Below are positions 49,401 through 55,400 of a stretch of DNA of 64,000 bases, one piece after another. Source of the stretch: Meghimatium bilineatum (Eukaryota > Mollusca > Gastropoda > Stylommatophora > Philomycidae); the NCBI GenBank assembly GCA_034231615.1, contig CM067304.1, forward strand, positions 15,775,444-15,839,443. The letters are read 5' to 3'. Position 1 is the first letter of the stretch; each line of letters opens with the position of its first letter. The notes under the pieces are model-generated. The model ran no database searches. It saw only the letters and a list, made by a program, of their open reading frames with translations, and was not told the origin of the DNA. The position numbers and the translations under genes were made by a program.

Positions 49401-52400
49401 TATTATGTCTTTCTATGTTTGCAGAACATGGACATTTTATTGTGTCTATTTAATGTTCTCTAATTTTAGACTGACAAGAAAACGAACACCCCAAAAGTCT
49501 GGATCTATAAAGACAAGATGACTAACATGCCTAAAGGAGAGGCCACTGTTACATACGATGACCCTGACACAGCTAAGGCAGCCATAGACTGGTTTGATGG
49601 TGAGTACACATCTGTCGCTGTAATACTGTGCATTTAATTTCATTCTTTGAAATAGTTTCACACACAAGGCTCAGATTGGATGTTTGCCCAAAACAATACG
49701 TAATTATGAAGTTATCAATTATAGAAACTAACCAGGATTTTAAAGAGATATTTGAATGAATGAGTGGTTTAGCTGCTGTGAAAAACTTGCTGCCATGGGA
49801 AATTTTGCAGGCCACATAGCAGTATTATTATGTGGAGTATTTCCTGTCCTTTAAGAATACCAGTCCAATATGGTAGCTCCAGCTCATCAGATATAATGAT
49901 TGGGGAAGTAATGATTTTATTTACAGGAGTGGCTCTGTCATATGTAGACCAAATTAATTAAATGGAAATAATGTTCATGGCTGAACGTTTCAGTTGACTT
50001 ATTCCTTAAAAAGGTGTACTAAGAAAAGTAATCCATTATTTGTTTTCAATTAATCGTTTTAGGTAAAGATTTTAATGGAAGCGTCATCAAGGTGGAACTT
50101 GCTCAAAGACAAAAAAGTACATTCGTGCGTGGGGGTGGAGGAGGCAGGGGTGGTGGTCGAGGTGAGTACATTGAATTGTTACATATGTTAATCTGTAATG
50201 TAATAGTTCATGTGATAATCTGAGTATTTCTCTGCATTTCTTCTTCTGCTTTTGCTCTCAAGCTCCTGCAGATTAGCAGGCTGTAATTCAGATATGGGAG
50301 TTGTCATCGTTTTCAAAATTATTGTGATATCAGCGCTTTTTTTTTGGCTGAAACATCCGACCTCATCCTGACTTTGGATCACTGACCATATATGGAATGT
50401 GACAGCCAACTTCACCCCATAACCTCCTTATTTGGCTCTTATGACATGCTTTGTGCTTTATATCTTTATCTGTGATCACAATTGTGTATATCTTCTGTTG
50501 CATGTGTAACCTAACCTTTAGCAATCCACCTCAAAATAACAGCATATGAAAAATAAAATACACAGAGGAAGAGCAAGTGGTAGGACAAGAAGAATATTAT
50601 TGAACTATTTAGATGAGGCATACAAAAACTAGGAATTGAAAAATCCCTAATTTGATACATTTTCCAAATGTCTTGTAATGTGATGTTTGGCTGCCTAGTT
50701 GGAGCAGCAGTCTCAATATTGACAGTGCAAGGTGAATTCTCAGAATACATTTTGTTTTCAAGGTAAAATTTTAACTGACCTTTGTCACACACCACATTGG
50801 GACAGCAGATACTGCAAAATGGCCTATATTGCACTGCTTAATAGACAAGCTTAGCAGCGCTGAAAGTTTTGTCTCTTTAAAATACTTATTTAGAGGGTTA
50901 ATTTCCATATATTTAGAACATAACCTTTTATATGTCTTCTATTATGTTTCAGGAGGTGGTGGATTTGGTGGAAGAGGTGGTGATCGTGGAGGAAGAGGTG
51001 GAGACAGAGGAGGTAATTACTGTACTTATACCATAGAGTTTAGTTTGAGACATGTAATGAATTCTAAAAGATTGACCTTCAAATGCTATTATATATATAT
51101 TATGAAGTCTCTAGCACTTACACATCTGCTACATTCTGATAATATTCGTAAGAAACCTAGAGAACTGGATACCTTGCCTACAACTGTAGTACTAGTATTC
51201 AGAGCTTAATAACTGTGACGTTTTATGTTATAGTAATGTTTATTCCATGCTTATCAGCTATCTTCAAACATTCTTATGTTCTTTCTCAAATTTCTACATA
51301 TTAGCAGGATGTAGGCCCTAGAACAGAATGCGCTGTTTACAGCTTTACTGAGATATCTGCGCCTTTGAGGGTGGCTTCTAGGCCACTTTTTAACCCTATG
51401 GAATTGAACAGCCAATTCCACCCAAAAACCCATTTGCTACTTATAACATGCTTAGCATGCTACTTCAATTCTCCCACAATCGAGATGAGCTCAGAACACC
51501 CACAAATACTAGGTTCTCAAAAGAACATTATGTCTGAAGCATATAGTAGATGTACAATATTCACCTGTAACATTTGTTTTTAAAAGCCTTTATTCTTCTC
51601 TCTATTTCTGCTTTACTTGTCTAAGTTTCACATCCATATGATAGATTAGATATTAGTAATTTACATAGGTTAATCGTTACTACTGCACTAATATTGCATC
51701 ATCCATAGATGCGCCAATTAGTTTCAGTATATAATGTATAGTGCAATAATCTGTAGTTTGTAAATAATCTTTTTTTATAAAACAAGTCTAAATTTGGCCA
51801 TGATTTTTCTTGCAATGTCACATTTCAAAAGTTGATGCATGTCTTCATCTTTGCAGGATTTGGTGGTAGAGACGGAGGTGGTGGTGGTGGAGGATCAGGC
51901 CGGGATGGAGACTGGACTTGCCCAGAAGAGTAAGTTTTTCTGCATAAACAGGCATAGACAGTGATCAATATATTGTATTTTGGTTGTGGTGGTCTGATTT
52001 ATTCTTAGCATCACTGTTAGACTGATAAAATATATTTCATGAAAAAGTGAACTTTTTTCACCTAAAAGTAGCCTAAATTTGGCGCATAGGACAAACCATT
52101 ATCTTCAGACTGAACGGGCTGAGGTCATGTGTACAGACGTTCAATATTGGTGACATGTGGACAGTGGCAGCAGAACATATTCGCTGTGCATGTCAACTCT
52201 TAACCAGAAAAGAGTAAGAAAATATGGCCCAATTGATATGTCTGCAAAACTACCAGACTTGCAAACACTATCGATTGAACTGTGTAACCAGTACAAGGTA
52301 GCCATGCAGTTGATACTGGAATACCAGGTAATGAGAGATAGCTAAGTACTACTGACAACTTCTGTTTGTTTCTTTTGTGTGTTTACAAAGGTTATATTAA

Positions 52401-55400
52401 AAAATAAGTTTGTTTATAAAATGACTATATTATATTGTAATCTGGCCTACTTATTGCATTCCATCCCAGGGTGAGTGTATCTGAAGATTTCACAAAAATT
52501 CTAGGCCTGGTATATAAATCAGCAGAATTTATCTCAGATATACATAATACCGAGGTGCAAAGGCTGCTGCCCTGCTCTGGACCCAGGGTTAGCAAATAAC
52601 CAAGATCCCAAAAGTACCTTCTTGCGCACCTATCTATTCACTAACCCTGTTGTTTTTCTGTAGATGGCCCTCATGTTGTCTGATGGTAGTCTGCTGATTG
52701 TGTGCATATAATTTTATCTGTTGTCTCTTAATATATTTCAAGATTGAAATTGTTCCAGTTCTTTGTCTAATGTCCTTTCTCTCTTAGTCTCTCAGCGATA
52801 TTCCTATGATTTTGTGCAAGCATACTTGTGTGCACCATGGAGACAAATACTGCTGCTGGTGCTGATTCTGGCTAAGTTTTGGAGATCGTGAATGTGGAGG
52901 CAGCAGATGAAAAGAATTTTGACCGCAAAAATATAGTTAATATCTCCGCGCCAACACATGCAGCGGCACTGTCAACTCAAATTGACAATAGTCAGTCTGG
53001 TCCGGCATAGTGAGATACAAAAAAGATAACATACTGATTACAATGAGAAGGCATTGCTAAGTGCTAAAAGGAAAGGGGAAAAGTTCCATGGAAATTGAAA
53101 ATACAAGCTCTGTAAGCTCAAAACAAGCTAGTTGCAGGTGCTCCTTGTGGGCAGAGACCCAATCATAGGCACCCTGCAAAGAAATCAGCCTTGGCCCAAC
53201 TCTACTGTTGAGCTTTCCATTACTGCAATCAGACTCGCGGATGAGACAGATAGGGTTCAGTACCTGATGATACAAACCAGCGTGCCCATAGAAAGGCAGA
53301 CTGTCACATGCTAGGGAAGCTCACTACCCGAAGGCATGACGAAAACGGATGTGATCAATCCAGGCCACAGAGTGAGCCAACTGAGGTGCAAATGACCTAA
53401 AATAGGTCATTCAGCTTTGGAACTATCAGTCCAATGTGTACTTTACGCTCCCCAACGAATGCAGAATCAGAAGAATATATACACTAACAAAACTTACATC
53501 ATTACATTTAATAACTTATTCTTTACTCCACACACAAAAATTAATAAATTTAAAAACACAAAAAACATTACGTTTTCCAATCAACATTGCACATTGTCAA
53601 AACTAAGCTATGCCCATGTAGGAATTCGCCTAATTTTAATCCTTGGTGCTAAAACTATCATGGCTGAAGCCATTTGTACATGAAGGCTAATGAAGAAATA
53701 GTTGTGTAATATATAGCAAAATATTACCACTGACCGAAAGCTGAGATCCCTGTCGTGAAGTGAACTTGACATTCTGTTTTTGCTTTCAGGGACTGTGGTA
53801 ACACAAACTTCTCATGGCGCGACACATGCAACAGATGCCACGCTCCTAAACCAGGTGGAGGCGGTGGTAGTGAAAGCGATGATGAGAGAGGAGGTAACAA
53901 TTTTCTTGTATTTTATATTTGTCAGTTGTTTAGGTATTACAACAGAATGTAACGTAAGCAGCTACAGTGACTATTAGATCAAGTTGAAAATATGGACATC
54001 CAAAACAAGACATCTTTGATTTTGCTGGTCCATCTTCTTGGGTACAGACCTGTAGTGGAATTTGGAATGACAACCTGGGCATCAGCACCCAAAACAAATA
54101 CTGATAACTTTTATCTAAAGTACAAAATGCAGGAGGGATGAAGACTATCCTAATACATGCAATGTGAAAACATATAAACATCTGCCCACTGGAGAATAGA
54201 AGATAGCTATATTCATCCACATCGAGGCCAGCTCTGGTATTGCAGCAAGCAGGCTTTATGCAGTGCTATTCTACTGAAGATCAGGCAACCTACCCCTCCC
54301 AAGAGATTCAGGCTGCCTTCCAAAAAAGAAAAGAAAACTTCAGGAAAGAATTTGACAAGGTTTTGAGAAAAAACTCTTAAAGAAATTGCAGGGTTAATTC
54401 AAGAATGTACGAATGGGTAAAAGCATTGCAAGAGCAAGAAAGTCCTACTGTGTCAGGGAGGAGACCTGTCACCGACACTTTTCTTGGTTTACATTACTGA
54501 CCTAGTTGCTGAACTACCACACACAATCAAAAGGGCAATGTACGTTTACAACCTGGTGATCTGGTGCATGGAAGAACATGAAACAGTGGCCACTAAACAA
54601 ATACGAAGATCTGTTGATGTTAAACTTTATGTGCCAATAGATAAAAATTCTTACATCTAAATCAGCCTTTCGATTCCATCGTGTCTATAATACTGTATCA
54701 TCTCATGATTGTATTTAAAAGTTAGCTTTCTCCTCATGATTGTATTTAAAAGTTAGCTTTCTTCTCATGATTGTATTTAAAAGTTAGCTTTCTTCTCATG
54801 ATCCTGTAGCTGACAAAAAGTAGGTTTAATATTGTATTATTTTGTTTCAGGTGGTCGTGGTAGAGGCAGAGGTGGATTTGGCCGAGGTGGTGGCGGAGAT
54901 AGATTTGGTGGTGGCGGACGAGGTGGGGGTGGTGGAGGATTTAGAGATAGAGATCGTGATGGTGGTGATCGGGGTGACCGAGGTGGATTCAGAGGCGGTC
55001 GTGGTGGTGGTGGCGGCGGCAGAGGAGGTGGAGGATTTGACAGGTGAGTAAACTCATTCCGTTGACTGATATTATGAAAGGATGTCACGAGTGGTTTGAT
55101 GGTCACTATCTGTCTTATCTGATTGGGGTCAAATGTTACTGTGTGACGTGCTGTATATTTGTAGTTTGTGTATGCGCAATCTGTGCCGTTTATATTTGCA
55201 GTAGACCTACCTTTTGTAGTTTTCTTCTGAAATGTTTGTATTTTACAATTATTGTTTGTCTGTTCACCTTGTATATCCTTAAATGTCTGGATTGTTTATA
55301 CATACTTTTCTGTGGTCTTGTTTGAAACTGATAACTATGTGCTGTGAGTGATCTGCATGCTTCTCGGTACAGTGGTATCAGATACTCTTGCCTTTTAAGT

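Noticed and set aside
54837..55106. 89-codon Pro-rich - strand frame
   Set aside because: Antisense of the RGG exon 16.
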